The notes under the pieces: model-generated
Databases searched by the model: none
Seen by the model: only the letters and a program-made list of their open reading frames with translations
Told to the model about the DNA's origin: nothing
Assembly (NCBI GenBank): GCA_022826205.1
Contig: JAJDVJ010000190.1
Location: 1 to 62,156, forward strand
DNA: 62,156 nucleotides
Direction: 5' to 3'
Source: Silicimonas sp.
Lineage (GTDB): Bacteria; Pseudomonadota; Alphaproteobacteria; Rhodobacterales; Rhodobacteraceae
Shown: positions 25,771-35,055 of the stretch, piece by piece
How the letters are laid out: each line of letters opens with the position of its first letter
How positions within the stretch are numbered: the first letter of the stretch is position 1
Made by a program: the position numbers and the translations under genes

Positions 25771-28629
25771 CTATTCCGCGGCGACTCTCTCGGCTCCAAG
25801 AAGACCCGCCAAGTAGCGTCCGGTATGGCTGTTCGGCGACTTGGCCACTTCCTCGGGCGTGCCCACTGCCACGATCTGCCCTCCGCCGTCACCGCCCTCC
25901 GGTCCGATGTCGATGATCCAGTCTGCGGTCTTGATGACGTCGAGATTGTGCTCGATGACAATCACGGAATTGCCTTGATCCACCAGTTCGTGAAGCACCT
26001 CGAGAAGTTTCCGCACATCGTCGAAATGCAAACCGGTGGTTGGCTCGTCGAGAATGTAGAGCGTGCGTCCCGTCGCGCGTCGCGACAGTTCCTTGGAGAG
26101 CTTGACACGCTGCGCCTCGCCGCCTGACAACGTCGTGGCCTGCTGGCCGACCTTTATGTAGCCAAGCCCGACCCGCATCAGCGCATCCATCTTCTCCCGG
26201 ATCGAGGGCACCGCCTTGAAGAACTGCTGCGAGTCCTCGACCGTCATGTCGAGAACATCGGCAATCGACTTGCCCTTGAACTTGATTTCCAGCGTTTCGC
26301 GATTGTACCTCGCGCCCTTGCAGGTTTCGCAGGTCACGTACACGTCCGGCAGGAAGTGCATCTCGATCTTGATGACACCGTCGCCCTGGCACGCTTCGCA
26401 ACGTCCACCCTTCACGTTGAAGCTGAAGCGCCCGGGCTTGTATCCCCGAGCACGGGATTCCGGGAGACCAGTGAACCAGTCTCGGATCGGCGTGAATGCT
26501 CCGGTGTAGGTGGCCGGATTTGAACGGGGGGTTCGACCGATCGGCCGCTGGTCGATGTCGATCACCTTGTCGAGGTATTCGAGCCCCTTGATGCCTTCGC
26601 AGGGCGCTGGGGTCTGACGTGCAGCGTTGAGACGCATCGAGGCGGTCTTGAAGAGCGTTTCGATGGTGAGAGTCGACTTGCCGCCACCGGACACGCCGGT
26701 CACGCAAATGAACTTGCCAAGCGGAAATTCCGCAGTGACCTCCTTCAGGTTGTTGCCGGTCGCCCCTACGACACTGACCGACTTGCCCTTGCCGGGTCGC
26801 CGCGAAATCGGCACGCCGATGGCACGCCGGCCAGCCAGATAGTCGCCCGTGATGCTTTGCTTGTGGGCGGCGATCTTCGCCGGAGCGCCTTCGGCGACAA
26901 CCTGCCCGCCATGCACCCCCGCACCCGGCCCGATGTCGAAGACATGATCGGCTGACCGAATGGCCTCTTCGTCATGTTCCACCACGATGACAGTGTTGCC
27001 CTGGTCGCGAAGGTTCTTCAATGTCTGCAGGAGGCGCCCGTTGTCTCGCTGGTGCAGCCCGATGGAAGGTTCGTCGAGAACATAGAGAACACCGGTCAGT
27101 CCGGAACCGATCTGGCTTGCAAGCCTGATCCTTTGCGACTCGCCACCGGAAAGCGTGCCCGCATTCCGGCTAAGCGTGAGATATTCGAGTCCCACATTGT
27201 TCAGGAAGCCAAGCCGCTCGCGGATCTCCTTGAGCACCGCGTGCGCAATTTCGTTCTTCTGCTTGGTGAGATGCTTTGGCGCGCCATCCACCCATTTGAG
27301 CGCTTCGTGAATCGACATCTGCACGACTTCGCCGGCATGAAGCCCGCCGATCTTCACTGCAAGCGCTTCCGGCCTCAGCCGATGACCCTCGCAGGTCCCG
27401 CAGGGACGATTGTTCTGATAGCGTTCAAACTCTTCGCGGATCCAGTTTGAATCGGTTTCGCGATAGCGACGCTCCATATTTGGAATTACGCCTTCGAACG
27501 GCCGCTTCACCTGGTAAATTCGCCCGTTTTCGTCGTAGCGGAACAGAATCTGCTCCTCGCCGGAGCCGTAGAGGAAGACGCGCTGGACCTTGGATGGCAG
27601 ATCCATCCACTTTGTGCTGGCGTCGAACTTGTAGTGCCTCGCGAGGGCCTCGATGGTCTGCTTGAAATACGGGCTCTTACCCTTCCTCCACGGGGCAAGC
27701 GCACCGTCATAGACCTTCAGGTTCCCGTCCGGAACCACAAGGCGCTCGTCGAAGAACAGTTCGACACCCAGGCCGTCGCAATCAGGACAGGCCCCGAAAG
27801 GCGCGTTGAACGAGAACAGCCGGGGCTCGATTTCGGGGATCGTGAATCCGGACACCGGGCAGGCGAAATTCTCGGAAAAAGTGATTCTCTCTGGATCGCC
27901 GTTCCTTGGAGCTGTTTCCAGAACCGCGATTCCATCGGCGAGATCAAGCGCTGTCCGAAAACTGTCGGCCAGCCGAGTCTCGATGCCCACCTTGATCACT
28001 ATGCGGTCGACCACCACGTCGATGTCGTGGCGGAACTTCTTGTCAAGCGCAGGCGGTTCCTCAAGCTCGAAGAACTGGCCGTCCACCTTGACGCGCTGGA
28101 ACCCCTGCTTGCGAAGCTCAAGGAACTCCTTGCGGTACTCGCCCTTCCTGTCACGAACTATGGGAGCCAGAAGAAAGGCCCGGGTTCCTTCCTCCATCGC
28201 CATGACGCGATCAACCATGTCCTGCACCTGCTGCGCCTCGATCGGCAAGCCGGTTTCCGGCGAGTAGGGCGTACCTGCACGGGCGAACAGGAGGCGCAGG
28301 TAGTCGTAGATTTCCGTGACCGTCCCAACGGTCGAGCGCGGGTTCTTGGAGGTAGTCTTCTGTTCTATCGAGATCGCGGGCGACAGCCCGCTGATATGAT
28401 CCACGTCAGGCTTTTCCATCATGTTGAGGAACTGCCGCGCATAGGCCGAAAGCGACTCGACGTAGCGACGCTGGCCCTCTGCGTAGATCGTGTCAAAGGC
28501 AAGTGACGACTTGCCGGATCCCGAAAGGCCCGTGATGACCACTAGGCTGTTGCGTGGAATATCGACGTCGATGTTCTTGAGATTGTGCTCGCGGGCGCCT
28601 CGGACCTCGATGTTCTTCTGCTCGGCCAT
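25771..28629 (-). CDS. uvrA: UvrABC system protein A
   Basis: A 952-residue UvrA with both ATPase modules: [14 protein letters not shown] and [18 protein letters not shown] in the first, [10 protein letters not shown] and [15 protein letters not shown] in the second. Both zinc-finger Cys pairs are present, including C-P-D-C and CEACQGDG...C-E-T-C. It scans DNA for bulky lesions in nucleotide excision repair. The start at 28629 (MAEQKN) gives the usual N-terminus; a longer frame reaches 28665. I looked for an alphaproteobacterial SOS box (GTTC-N7-GTTC) upstream and did not find one. Confidence 0.96.
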   Translation of the reverse strand: MAEQKNIEVRGAREHNLKNIDVDIPRNSLVVITGLSGSGKSSLAFDTIYAEGQRRYVESLSAYARQFLNMMEKPDVDHISGLSPAISIEQKTTSKNPRSTVGTVTEIYDYLRLLFARAGTPYSPETGLPIEAQQVQDMVDRVMAMEEGTRAFLLAPIVRDRKGEYRKEFLELRKQGFQRVKVDGQFFELEEPPALDKKFRHDIDVVVDRIVIKVGIETRLADSFRTALDLADGIAVLETAPRNGDPERITFSENFACPVSGFTIPEIEPRLFSFNAPFGACPDCDGLGVELFFDERLVVPDGNLKVYDGALAPWRKGKSPYFKQTIEALARHYKFDASTKWMDLPSKVQRVFLYGSGEEQILFRYDENGRIYQVKRPFEGVIPNMERRYRETDSNWIREEFERYQNNRPCGTCEGHRLRPEALAVKIGGLHAGEVVQMSIHEALKWVDGAPKHLTKQKNEIAHAVLKEIRERLGFLNNVGLEYLTLSRNAGTLSGGESQRIRLASQIGSGLTGVLYVLDEPSIGLHQRDNGRLLQTLKNLRDQGNTVIVVEHDEEAIRSADHVFDIGPGAGVHGGQVVAEGAPAKIAAHKQSITGDYLAGRRAIGVPISRRPGKGKSVSVVGATGNNLKEVTAEFPLGKFICVTGVSGGGKSTLTIETLFKTASMRLNAARQTPAPCEGIKGLEYLDKVIDIDQRPIGRTPRSNPATYTGAFTPIRDWFTGLPESRARGYKPGRFSFNVKGGRCEACQGDGVIKIEMHFLPDVYVTCETCKGARYNRETLEIKFKGKSIADVLDMTVEDSQQFFKAVPSIREKMDALMRVGLGYIKVGQQATTLSGGEAQRVKLSKELSRRATGRTLYILDEPTTGLHFDDVRKLLEVLHELVDQGNSVIVIEHNLDVIKTADWIIDIGPEGGDGGGQIVAVGTPEEVAKSPNSHTGRYLAGLLGAERVAAE

Positions 28630-29289
28630 TCGCCTCCCCTCTGTCGCGCCCCACAGATAGGTCAACCCCGACGAACAGAAAAGGTGATTCTTGCCGGGGC
28701 ACCGACGAAATCACCCTGCTTGGCAGCGCTGTGCCACCACGAATTCCTCGTGCCAATCAATGCCGGATGTCGTTCCATGCAACCTGAACTTCCTTGTTTG
28801 CCTGCAATCTGTGACGAAGGGTCCGCTTGCTGTGCGACTGAAATCTGGCGGGCGTCGCGTTCATGAATTCCTGGAGCAAGAACTGGATTCCGGATCACAT
28901 GACCTCCAAGTCCTGTCCATTTCAAATTCTCACGCGCTTGCGATGGGTTCTGGACCGGCTCTGGACGGATCTCATGGTCGAAAGAACCTAACTGAATTCC
29001 AGGACACCGGGCCTCCGGTCACACGGCCAAACGGGGGGCGGTGGCGCGCGTCCGCCCAGCACATGCCTCAAGAAATGACGTGTTCCACATCGAGCCAGGA
29101 GTGGCATTGGGAATCACTTGAAGCGGGGGGTGTTGAAGCGTATCCTGATCTTCGACGCCGCATTGCTCACACCGTCAAATGATGGCACACTGGAGAGAAT
29201 ACACATATCCCGGTCGCCCCTCGCGATCATGGTGCTGAATACGACAGATCCTGCCGGTCAGGACTACCAGAAAACGAGGAGAAAAGACA
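28630..29289. other. Intergenic region between uvrA and GPP34 gene
   Basis: A divergent region of about 660 bases. It must hold the promoters of both genes. A 163-codon plus-strand frame (28691-29182) crosses it but shows no family motif and no ribosome binding site, so it is not called. The end contains GAGGAG, the ribosome binding site of the GPP34 gene. Confidence 0.35.
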
Positions 29290-29946
29290 TTGCTGACCCT
29301 CGCTGAAGAAATCGTTCTTCTCATGCTCGAAGATGAGAGCGGAAAGTTTGTTCATGTTCCGGAGCATTCCGTCAGCTATGCGCTTTCCGGCGCAGTATTG
29401 ATGGACCTCGCCTTTGAAGGCAAAATCGACACCGATCCAGAGAGACTTTTTGTCACGGACCCGGAACCCACCGGGGATGATCTGCTCGATTCGGCACTTC
29501 AGGACATCTGTGCCTCCGGGGAGCAGCATGATTCCCGCTACTGGGTTGAGTTCTTCAGCCGCAAGTCCGCTGACATCCGGAGAGCATCCCTTGACCGCCT
29601 GTGCGCCCACGGCATCCTGAGAGAAGAGGAGAACCTTTTTCTCTGGGTGTTCAGGTCCCGTCGATATCCCACGCGCGATGGTGCGGTCGAGCGCCGGGAG
29701 GTGAAGCTCCGCATAATGTCCCTGCTGTTCAGTGATGAAATTCCGGAGCCACGCGACATTGCAATCATAGGCTTGGCGGATGTGTGCAGGATATTCGAGC
29801 ACTTGCTTGCACGTCCGGAACGCGAAAGGGTCCGCGACCGCATTAACCAGATACGGAAACTGGAATTGATTGCCGACACCGTGGTTACGGCCGTTCGGGA
29901 AATCGAGACGCGAATTGCTCAATCCATGACGATGCATCCGATGTAG
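29290..29946 (+). CDS. GPP34/GOLPH3-family phosphoprotein homologue
   Basis: A 218-residue all-helical protein of the Golgi phosphoprotein 3 (GPP34) family. The N-terminal LTLAEEIVLLMLEDESGKF and the SYALSGAVLMDLAFEGKI segment are characteristic, followed by the GILREEENLFLWVFRSRRYP loop. Eukaryotic GOLPH3 binds phosphatidylinositol-4-phosphate. Bacterial members are known but their role is not settled; a membrane-associated function is likely. It starts with TTG, ten bases after GAGGAG, since no ATG or GTG is near. It stands alone, with large gaps on both sides. Confidence 0.82.
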   Translation: MLTLAEEIVLLMLEDESGKFVHVPEHSVSYALSGAVLMDLAFEGKIDTDPERLFVTDPEPTGDDLLDSALQDICASGEQHDSRYWVEFFSRKSADIRRASLDRLCAHGILREEENLFLWVFRSRRYPTRDGAVERREVKLRIMSLLFSDEIPEPRDIAIIGLADVCRIFEHLLARPERERVRDRINQIRKLELIADTVVTAVREIETRIAQSMTMHPM

Positions 29947-30420
29947 CCATGCGAGCGGCCCCGACGTCCTGAATCTCCGCAATTTTGAATTGCTGGTTCA
30001 TGGGTTCCGTGTGGGTCTCGACCGTCGCAGGATGGCTCAGTTCTGATCCATTTTTGCCGGAAACAGGGATTCAGCCGACTCTTGAACGCCGCCACATCTG
30101 AAGCCGACAAAGCTTCTCGACCTGGCAACAGCTTGTCGCCGCTGAACGGGCTTATTTCCTCACAAACGTGACGTCGGCATCAGAAAGGTGTCCCCAGACT
30201 GTCATTCGCACGAAGAACAGGATCGCTGCGTGGCCACATTGGAAGCCGCAAACGTTGAGGCAAACAACAACCGTTTGTGTGATTCACTGCCGAACACGTG
30301 CATCGGTCAACGGCTGCGTGGGCGCATGGAACGACGGGCTTGCTTCCCGTCGGCCAGCCCATTGCGTGCTACGCCCCACTGCACCAACCACAAGCACCGG
30401 GAGACGAAAATGCGCCCAAG
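29947..30420. other. Convergent gap between GPP34 gene and lpd
   Basis: About 470 bases between converging genes, with no supported gene. It holds one GC-rich hairpin (30332-30352), listed separately. Other frames are short and of mixed composition. Confidence 0.35.
30332..30352 (-). terminator. Candidate hairpin terminator downstream of lpd
   Basis: CGACGGG and CCCGTCG form a perfect 7-base stem with a 7-base loop, about 70 bases beyond the lpd stop. On the minus strand it is followed by only a short T-poor tail (TTCC), so it may be a weak intrinsic terminator or an mRNA 3' stabiliser. Confidence 0.35.
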
Positions 30421-31818
30421 TCAAATGTGGATGGCGCGATCGTAGGCGTCCAGCACGCTCTCGTGCATCATCTCGCTGAGCGTCGGATGCGGGAAGACGG
30501 TGCTCATGAGGTCTGCTTCCGTGGTCTCGAGTTGTCGGCCCACGACATATCCCTGAATGAGTTCGGTGACCTCTGCGCCAACCATGTGCGCGCCCAGCAA
30601 CTCGCCGGTCTTCTCGTCGAACACCGTCTTGACCAGCCCCTCCTGCTCGCCAAGCGCAATCGCCTTGCCGTTGCCGATGAAGGGAAAGCTGCCGACCCTG
30701 ACCTTGTATCCCAATTCCTTGGCCCTGGCCTCGGTGTGCCCGACGCTTGCGATTTGCGGATGACAGTAGGTGCAGCCCGCGATGCTCTCCGGCTTGACTG
30801 GATGCACCTTGTTCTTGCCTGCGATCAGTTCCGCAACCATGACCCCTTCGTGGCTGGCCTTGTGTGCAAGCCAAGGCGCGCCGGCGACGTCACCGATTGC
30901 ATACAGCCCTTCGACGCCGGTCCTGCAGAATTCGTCGGTCACCACATGCGTTCGGTCGATCTTGACGCCAAGCGCTGCGAGCCCAAGGCCCTCCGTATTG
31001 CCCACAATGCCCACCGCGGAAATGACCGTGTCGAAATCGTGTTTCTCGATCTTGCCACCAATCTCGACATGGGCTGTCAGCTTGCTGCCCGCGCGATCGA
31101 GCTTGGTCACCGTCGCCCCGTCAAGGATCTTCATTCCCTGCTTTGTGAAGGCCTTCTTTGCAAATTCGCTGATCTCGGCGTCCTCGACCGGAAGTATGCG
31201 GTCCATGACCTCGACGACGGTCGTCTCGGCTCCAAGCGTGTTGTAGAAGCTGGCGAACTCGATGCCGATCGCGCCAGAGCCGATCACGAGCAGCTTCTTC
31301 GGCATGTGCGGAGGCATGAGCGCGTGCTTGTAGGTCCAGATTCGGTCCCCATCGGCTTCAAGACCAGGCAACTCTCGGGCACGTGCTCCGGTGGCAATGA
31401 TGATCGACTTGGCGGAGAGCCTTTCTTCTCCGGTGCCCGTCTTGACCACGACCTTGCCGTGGGTGGGCAATGTCGCCTCTCCCATGACGACCTCGACCTT
31501 GTTCTTTTTCATCAGATGGCCGACGCCGCCATTGAGCTGCTTTGCAACACTGCGCGACCGCTCAACCACGGCATCAAGGTCATACTCGACGTCCTTGGCC
31601 TTCAGGCCAAATTCCTCGGCACGGTGCATCAGGTGGAACACCTCTGACGAACGCAACATCGCTTTCGTCGGAATGCATCCCCAGTTCAGGCAGATGCCCC
31701 CCATGTGCTCACGTTCAATGATCGCCGCCCTGAGGCCCAGTTGACTGGCTCGAATCGCGGAAACATACCCCCCAGGTCCCGCGCCGATCACAATGACATC
31801 AAATGCCTTTTCGGCCAT
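30421..31818 (-). CDS. lpd: Dihydrolipoyl dehydrogenase
   Basis: A 465-residue flavoprotein with the FAD motif GAGPGGYVSAIRA and the redox disulfide GGICLNWGCIPTK. The NAD motif GSGAIGIEFASFY, the second FAD motif YAIGDVAG and the C-terminal catalytic HPTLSE complete it. It reoxidises lipoamide in the pyruvate or 2-oxoglutarate dehydrogenase complexes. No E1 or E2 gene is adjacent in the window; the gene is flanked by a gap and an operator-like palindrome, so it may be regulated alone. The start at 31818 (MAEKAF) is the family start. Confidence 0.95.
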   Translation of the reverse strand: MAEKAFDVIVIGAGPGGYVSAIRASQLGLRAAIIEREHMGGICLNWGCIPTKAMLRSSEVFHLMHRAEEFGLKAKDVEYDLDAVVERSRSVAKQLNGGVGHLMKKNKVEVVMGEATLPTHGKVVVKTGTGEERLSAKSIIIATGARARELPGLEADGDRIWTYKHALMPPHMPKKLLVIGSGAIGIEFASFYNTLGAETTVVEVMDRILPVEDAEISEFAKKAFTKQGMKILDGATVTKLDRAGSKLTAHVEIGGKIEKHDFDTVISAVGIVGNTEGLGLAALGVKIDRTHVVTDEFCRTGVEGLYAIGDVAGAPWLAHKASHEGVMVAELIAGKNKVHPVKPESIAGCTYCHPQIASVGHTEARAKELGYKVRVGSFPFIGNGKAIALGEQEGLVKTVFDEKTGELLGAHMVGAEVTELIQGYVVGRQLETTEADLMSTVFPHPTLSEMMHESVLDAYDRAIHI

Positions 31819-31838
31819 GCCCTCTCTCCAGCGAATAA

Positions 31839-31858
31839 ATTGTTTGACGTTAAACAAT
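31839..31858. promoter_or_regulatory. Operator-like palindrome upstream of lpd
   Basis: ATTGTTT and AAACAAT form perfect 7-base arms around GACGTT, 21 bases upstream of the lpd start codon. The AT-rich palindrome in GC-rich DNA, so close to the start, suggests a repressor or activator site or a core promoter element. The regulator is not identified. Confidence 0.45.
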
Positions 31859-31916
31859 CTGCCACAGCCTGAGCAGAGAGTCACCCTCGGGCCATTGAAA
31901 ACTGGGAATGCCTGCC

Positions 31917-32066
31917 ATGCGAATCTGCGCCAGCTGCCAACTGCCTGCGCACGATTCCAGAAGTTGGATTGAAGGCTGCGAGCACGGCTGCATCGAGCAG
32001 AGACTCAGGTCGAACGAAAATTCAGAGCAAATTGCAAGAGTGAATTCGGGGGCAGCATTGTTATGA
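31917..32066 (+). CDS. Possible 49-residue Cys-rich small protein
   Basis: An ATG-to-TGA frame with C-A-S-C near the N-terminus and C-E-H-G-C in the middle, plus two His, which could bind a metal ion. It is divergent from lpd, and an in-frame ATG three codons upstream exists. No ribosome binding site is convincing and no family was recognised, so it may be a chance frame. Confidence 0.2.
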   Translation: MRICASCQLPAHDSRSWIEGCEHGCIEQRLRSNENSEQIARVNSGAALL

Positions 32067-32183
32067 AAGGTCGAACGACATGTGGCGATTTCTGTCGAAG
32101 GAGAGTCGATTGCCGCGTTTCATTCGCCCGCCTCGCCGCGAGACGTGGCTTATTCGCTTGGCAAGCGGATCCTGCCAACGCGT

Positions 32184-32759
32184 TCAGGCTGCCTTCATCT
32201 CTTCGACGACGGTCTTGTAGCCACCGGAATCAAGATAGTCTTGCTCGGCCGCGTTGCTTTCCCGCGAAAGCGCTTCGTTGCGCGTCGGGAACCTGCCGAA
32301 GCGACGGATCACCTCGCGATGCGCACGCGCGTGCGGCAAATACCGATGGCCCGTATCCGGCATCCGCGACATCATCAGGCGCACCGCGCGGTCTTGATCC
32401 TCAAGACATTCCGAGTGCACAAGCGGCATGTAGAAGAACTGTCGCTCGGGCTCATCGAACCGTGTGTCCCAGCATTTCGTTATCGCCATCTTTGCGGCCG
32501 CCTTGGCCAGCCTGTCAGACTCAAACGCCCTTGGACTGTCCCGAAACATGTTCCTCGGGAACTGGTCAGTCAGTATGATGTAAGCAAGGGTTCCTTCCGG
32601 GTAGGTGAGCCAAAGCGACAACCTGCCTTCACACACGTCCTCATGATCGCCTTCAAAACGGTTTCGGATTTTCTGGTCCAGATCCGCTCCGCCTTCATAC
32701 CATCCGGACGGTCCGGTCTCGTTCAGCCAAAAAGCCAGGATTTCTTCGGGGATTGACAT
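32184..32759 (-). CDS. DUF924 family protein
   Basis: A 191-residue alpha-helical protein matching DUF924: the N-terminal ILAFWLNE, a central ILTDQFPRNMFRD and FYMPLVHSECLEDQ are the family's signature blocks. The fold is TPR-like, and function is not established; some members have been linked to phosphatase-like or stress roles. The gene is single, on the minus strand, with a gap on each side. Confidence 0.88.
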   Translation of the reverse strand: MSIPEEILAFWLNETGPSGWYEGGADLDQKIRNRFEGDHEDVCEGRLSLWLTYPEGTLAYIILTDQFPRNMFRDSPRAFESDRLAKAAAKMAITKCWDTRFDEPERQFFYMPLVHSECLEDQDRAVRLMMSRMPDTGHRYLPHARAHREVIRRFGRFPTRNEALSRESNAAEQDYLDSGGYKTVVEEMKAA

Positions 32760-32993
32760 GAAACACCACCTTTGGTCGCTCCGTTTCCGCCCCCCAAGGA
32801 CGACTCAGCGTCACATTCGCTTTACCCTCGATCAGGCATTGATCGCAACACAGTTATTGGATTCTCGGACGTTACCGAACTCTGCATGGCACTTTGGCCA
32901 CATCCGGCTGGCGGTGTTGCAGTCTAATGCACCGCTATCGACGCCGCACGACGCACACGCCACTTACCCGCGTGAAGGCCTTCATCTTGCGGA
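32760..32993. other. Gap between DUF924 gene and the interrupted toxin gene
   Basis: No gene seen. A plus-strand frame that crosses it (32758-33312) runs antisense to the toxin fragment and into the transposon end, so it is a shadow. Confidence 0.4.
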
Positions 32994-33191
32994 TCATTCT
33001 GTCGCCCACGGATTGACAATCTCAACGCCGGTATCCTTGAAGTCCTTCACATTTCGCGTCGCAACGGCAAGACCGCGCGAACGTGCGATTGCAGCAATCT
33101 GGAGATTCGCTGGCATGACGATGCGACCGATGGAGCGGCGATCGGCAGCGATGTACGCATATTCCCGGGCAGCGTCGCTGTCGAAAGGAAG
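32994..33191 (-). pseudogene. vapC: FitB/VapC-type PIN toxin, C-terminal half (split by transposon)
   Basis: The frame reading down from 33183 encodes F-D-S-D-A-A-R-E-Y-A-Y-I-A, then PANLQIAAIARSRGLAVATRN and VEIVNPW, the C-terminal half of a FitB-like PIN ribonuclease with its later acidic positions. It lacks a start and is separated from its N-terminal half (36305-36070) by the 2,878-bp transposon. Bases 33184-33191 are the left copy of the target duplication. Joined in frame to the other half it makes 141 residues, the normal size. Confidence 0.9.
33184..33191. repeat. Target site duplication, left copy
   Basis: AAAGGAAG directly precedes the left inverted repeat and is repeated at 36070-36077 beyond the right one. 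An 8-base duplication is what IS1595-family elements produce. Confidence 0.93.
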
Positions 33192-33215
33192 GGGGCTTAT
33201 ATACTTGACTGAAAT
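33192..33215. repeat. Left terminal inverted repeat of the IS1595-like element
   Basis: It begins GGGGCTTATATAC and ends CTGAAAT. It is identical over 24 bases to the reverse complement of 36046-36069. It contains the stop codon of the small passenger ORF. Confidence 0.95.
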
Positions 33216-33370
33216 CTGCCGTCTCCATCCGACCGCGACTCCCCGTCAGGCTCCGATTTTTCCTCCGGCTCACGCGGCTGCAAAAGCGCACGGCCCACCA
33301 TTTCAGGCGTAGCCCCGGCATAGCGCGGATTCAGGATTTCAGGTTCCTGTTTCGAGTCGCGTTCCGTCAT
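33197..33370 (-). CDS. Small passenger protein of the transposon
   Basis: A 57-residue hydrophilic protein. Its N-terminal half contains NPRYAGATPEMVGRALL, a run I associate with a recurrent family of small uncharacterised proteins. The C-terminal half is Glu/Ser/Asp-rich and probably disordered. The ATG overlaps the methyltransferase stop (ATGA), so it is translationally coupled. Its TAA stop lies inside the left inverted repeat, showing it belongs to the element. A regulator, antitoxin-like or nuclease-partner role is possible, but nothing in the sequence proves one. Confidence 0.65.
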   Translation of the reverse strand: MTERDSKQEPEILNPRYAGATPEMVGRALLQPREPEEKSEPDGESRSDGDGRFQSSI

Positions 33371-35055
33371 ACTTTCATCTCCAACTGTGCCTTTCGGAAG
33401 TTCCTCACGGTCTGCATTGTCGGGGGACAAGCCATCTTTGCGCCTTCGATGATTTCATAGGCGGTTAGGATTTGCACCCCGTCATATTCCTTCGGCGGCA
33501 TGTCAAGTCGCTGCTGATATTTCACGACCTTGGCCTTGGTAGCCGCCTCTTCCATCTTGGCGGTTGGTTCCACGTCAAGGATAAGGACGCCAATTTGCGC
33601 GTTCTCGCTTTTCATCGTGCCGATCAGTTCCCGAACGTGCTCCGGCTTGCGCTGCTTTCCGGTCTTGACCGAAAAAATCACGCGACCCCATTTGTCCTTG
33701 CCGTCCTTGTCAACGCCAAGATGAATGTCCAAGTCGCCGTCAATCCCTGCATCGCCGGATTTCTTCGGGTTGGGCAGTCCGTTCAACTTCCTGATGAGCC
33801 AATCCTGCTTCTCGAAAGCGTTGAGGCGGTTGTATTCGGCCATCGTTTCGGGACTGCGTTCAAGAACGTCGTAGTGCGTCTTCGGATATTGCCCATGCTT
33901 GGCCATCCGGTCTTCGATTTCGTCAACGGCAGGTCCGCTGATGTCGATTCCGATCCACCGTCTGTTCGTCGCATGGGCAACTTCTATCGTCGTTCCGCAT
34001 CCGCAGAACGGATCCAGAACCAAGTCGCCTTCGTCCGTTGTCGCCTTGGTTATCCGTTCAATCAACGCGTTCGGTTTCTTCGTCTGGTATTTTGCAGAGC
34101 CGCCTTCGTTGTAGATATCGACGATGACATCTTGCACGGGCATTCCCTTCGCCACTTCCAGGTAGCGACGGAAACGCGGAACGTCACCCCGCTTCGGCCA
34201 ATGGACCAAATCCTGCTCGTCCAGGATATCCAGCCGTTCCTGAATGGTCATTTGCGACCAGCCGTCCGGCATCTCGAACCACGAAGGCAAGGAATGGTCG
34301 GGAGGCGGTTCCCAATGGCGACCGGAAGCGGTTGGATCGTGGCCGCGCCACAACTTGCCTGAATTTCCTGTGCGTGTGCCCGGCCCGGTCAGGTCAGGAC
34401 GCGAATGCCGCCGCCCCTTGTCATCCCTGTGCTTGTAATTGTCGGCAACATACTGCTCGTCATAAGGTTGCAGCACCCGGTTCCACTTGTAGGATTTTGA
34501 ACGCGTGTAATGCAGGATGGTATCGTGAACCGGCCCAAATCGCTTTGCCCGATTGTGTGCGCTTGTTCGTTTCCAGATGACTTCGCTACGGAAGTTCTGA
34601 AATCCGAAGATGCCGTCCATGATGATCTTGACGTAATGGCTTGCTGTCGGGTCGCAGTGCATGAAAACCGAACCGGTCGGCTTCAAGACTTTCTTGAGCA
34701 AGACCAGACGTTGCGTCATGTACATCAGATAGTTGAGCAACTTTCTTTCTTCGGAAGAACTCTGTTCAAGGATGTTGACCCAAACGAGAATGAATTCCTT
34801 GAAAGGTTGCGCGAGTTCCCATTTCTCAAGTTCGGAACGGAAATCAAGGACGAGCTGGCGCGTCCGGTCAGTAAAGTCCCACATATCATGGTAGGCTTTT
34901 TGCTGCGCAGTCACGCCGTCTTGCTGAAACAGTATCGAATAGGTGCGGTTGGAGTTGAACGGCGGGTCGAGATAGATCAAGTCAACCGTCACTCCCTCCT
35001 TGACCAGATCTTCGATGACAGTCTTGCAATCGCCCCTATAAAGGCGGTTACGCAT
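33367..35055 (-). CDS. DNA methyltransferase fused to an Mrr-like PD-(D/E)XK domain
   Basis: A 562-residue protein. Motif IV DPPFNSNRTYS (residues 30-40) comes before the AdoMet motif LDPFCGCGTT (about 347-356), the order of beta-class N6-adenine or N4-cytosine methyltransferases; a target-recognition region lies between. From about residue 425 a second domain begins: SGDAGIDGDLDI, then VIFSVKTGK (about 460-468) and AQIGVLILDVEP. This resembles the Mrr-type restriction-endonuclease fold found fused to some methyltransferases. The nuclease triad is imperfect (S-V-K in place of E/Q-x-K), so cleavage is uncertain. It starts immediately after the transposase stop. Confidence 0.85.
   Translation of the reverse strand: MRNRLYRGDCKTVIEDLVKEGVTVDLIYLDPPFNSNRTYSILFQQDGVTAQQKAYHDMWDFTDRTRQLVLDFRSELEKWELAQPFKEFILVWVNILEQSSSEERKLLNYLMYMTQRLVLLKKVLKPTGSVFMHCDPTASHYVKIIMDGIFGFQNFRSEVIWKRTSAHNRAKRFGPVHDTILHYTRSKSYKWNRVLQPYDEQYVADNYKHRDDKGRRHSRPDLTGPGTRTGNSGKLWRGHDPTASGRHWEPPPDHSLPSWFEMPDGWSQMTIQERLDILDEQDLVHWPKRGDVPRFRRYLEVAKGMPVQDVIVDIYNEGGSAKYQTKKPNALIERITKATTDEGDLVLDPFCGCGTTIEVAHATNRRWIGIDISGPAVDEIEDRMAKHGQYPKTHYDVLERSPETMAEYNRLNAFEKQDWLIRKLNGLPNPKKSGDAGIDGDLDIHLGVDKDGKDKWGRVIFSVKTGKQRKPEHVRELIGTMKSENAQIGVLILDVEPTAKMEEAATKAKVVKYQQRLDMPPKEYDGVQILTAYEIIEGAKMACPPTMQTVRNFRKAQLEMKV

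Noticed and set aside
28630-28700. SOS (LexA) box upstream of uvrA
   Set aside because: I looked for GTTC-N7-GTTC near the start and found none; a GTTC...GAAC pair near 28773 has the wrong spacing and orientation.
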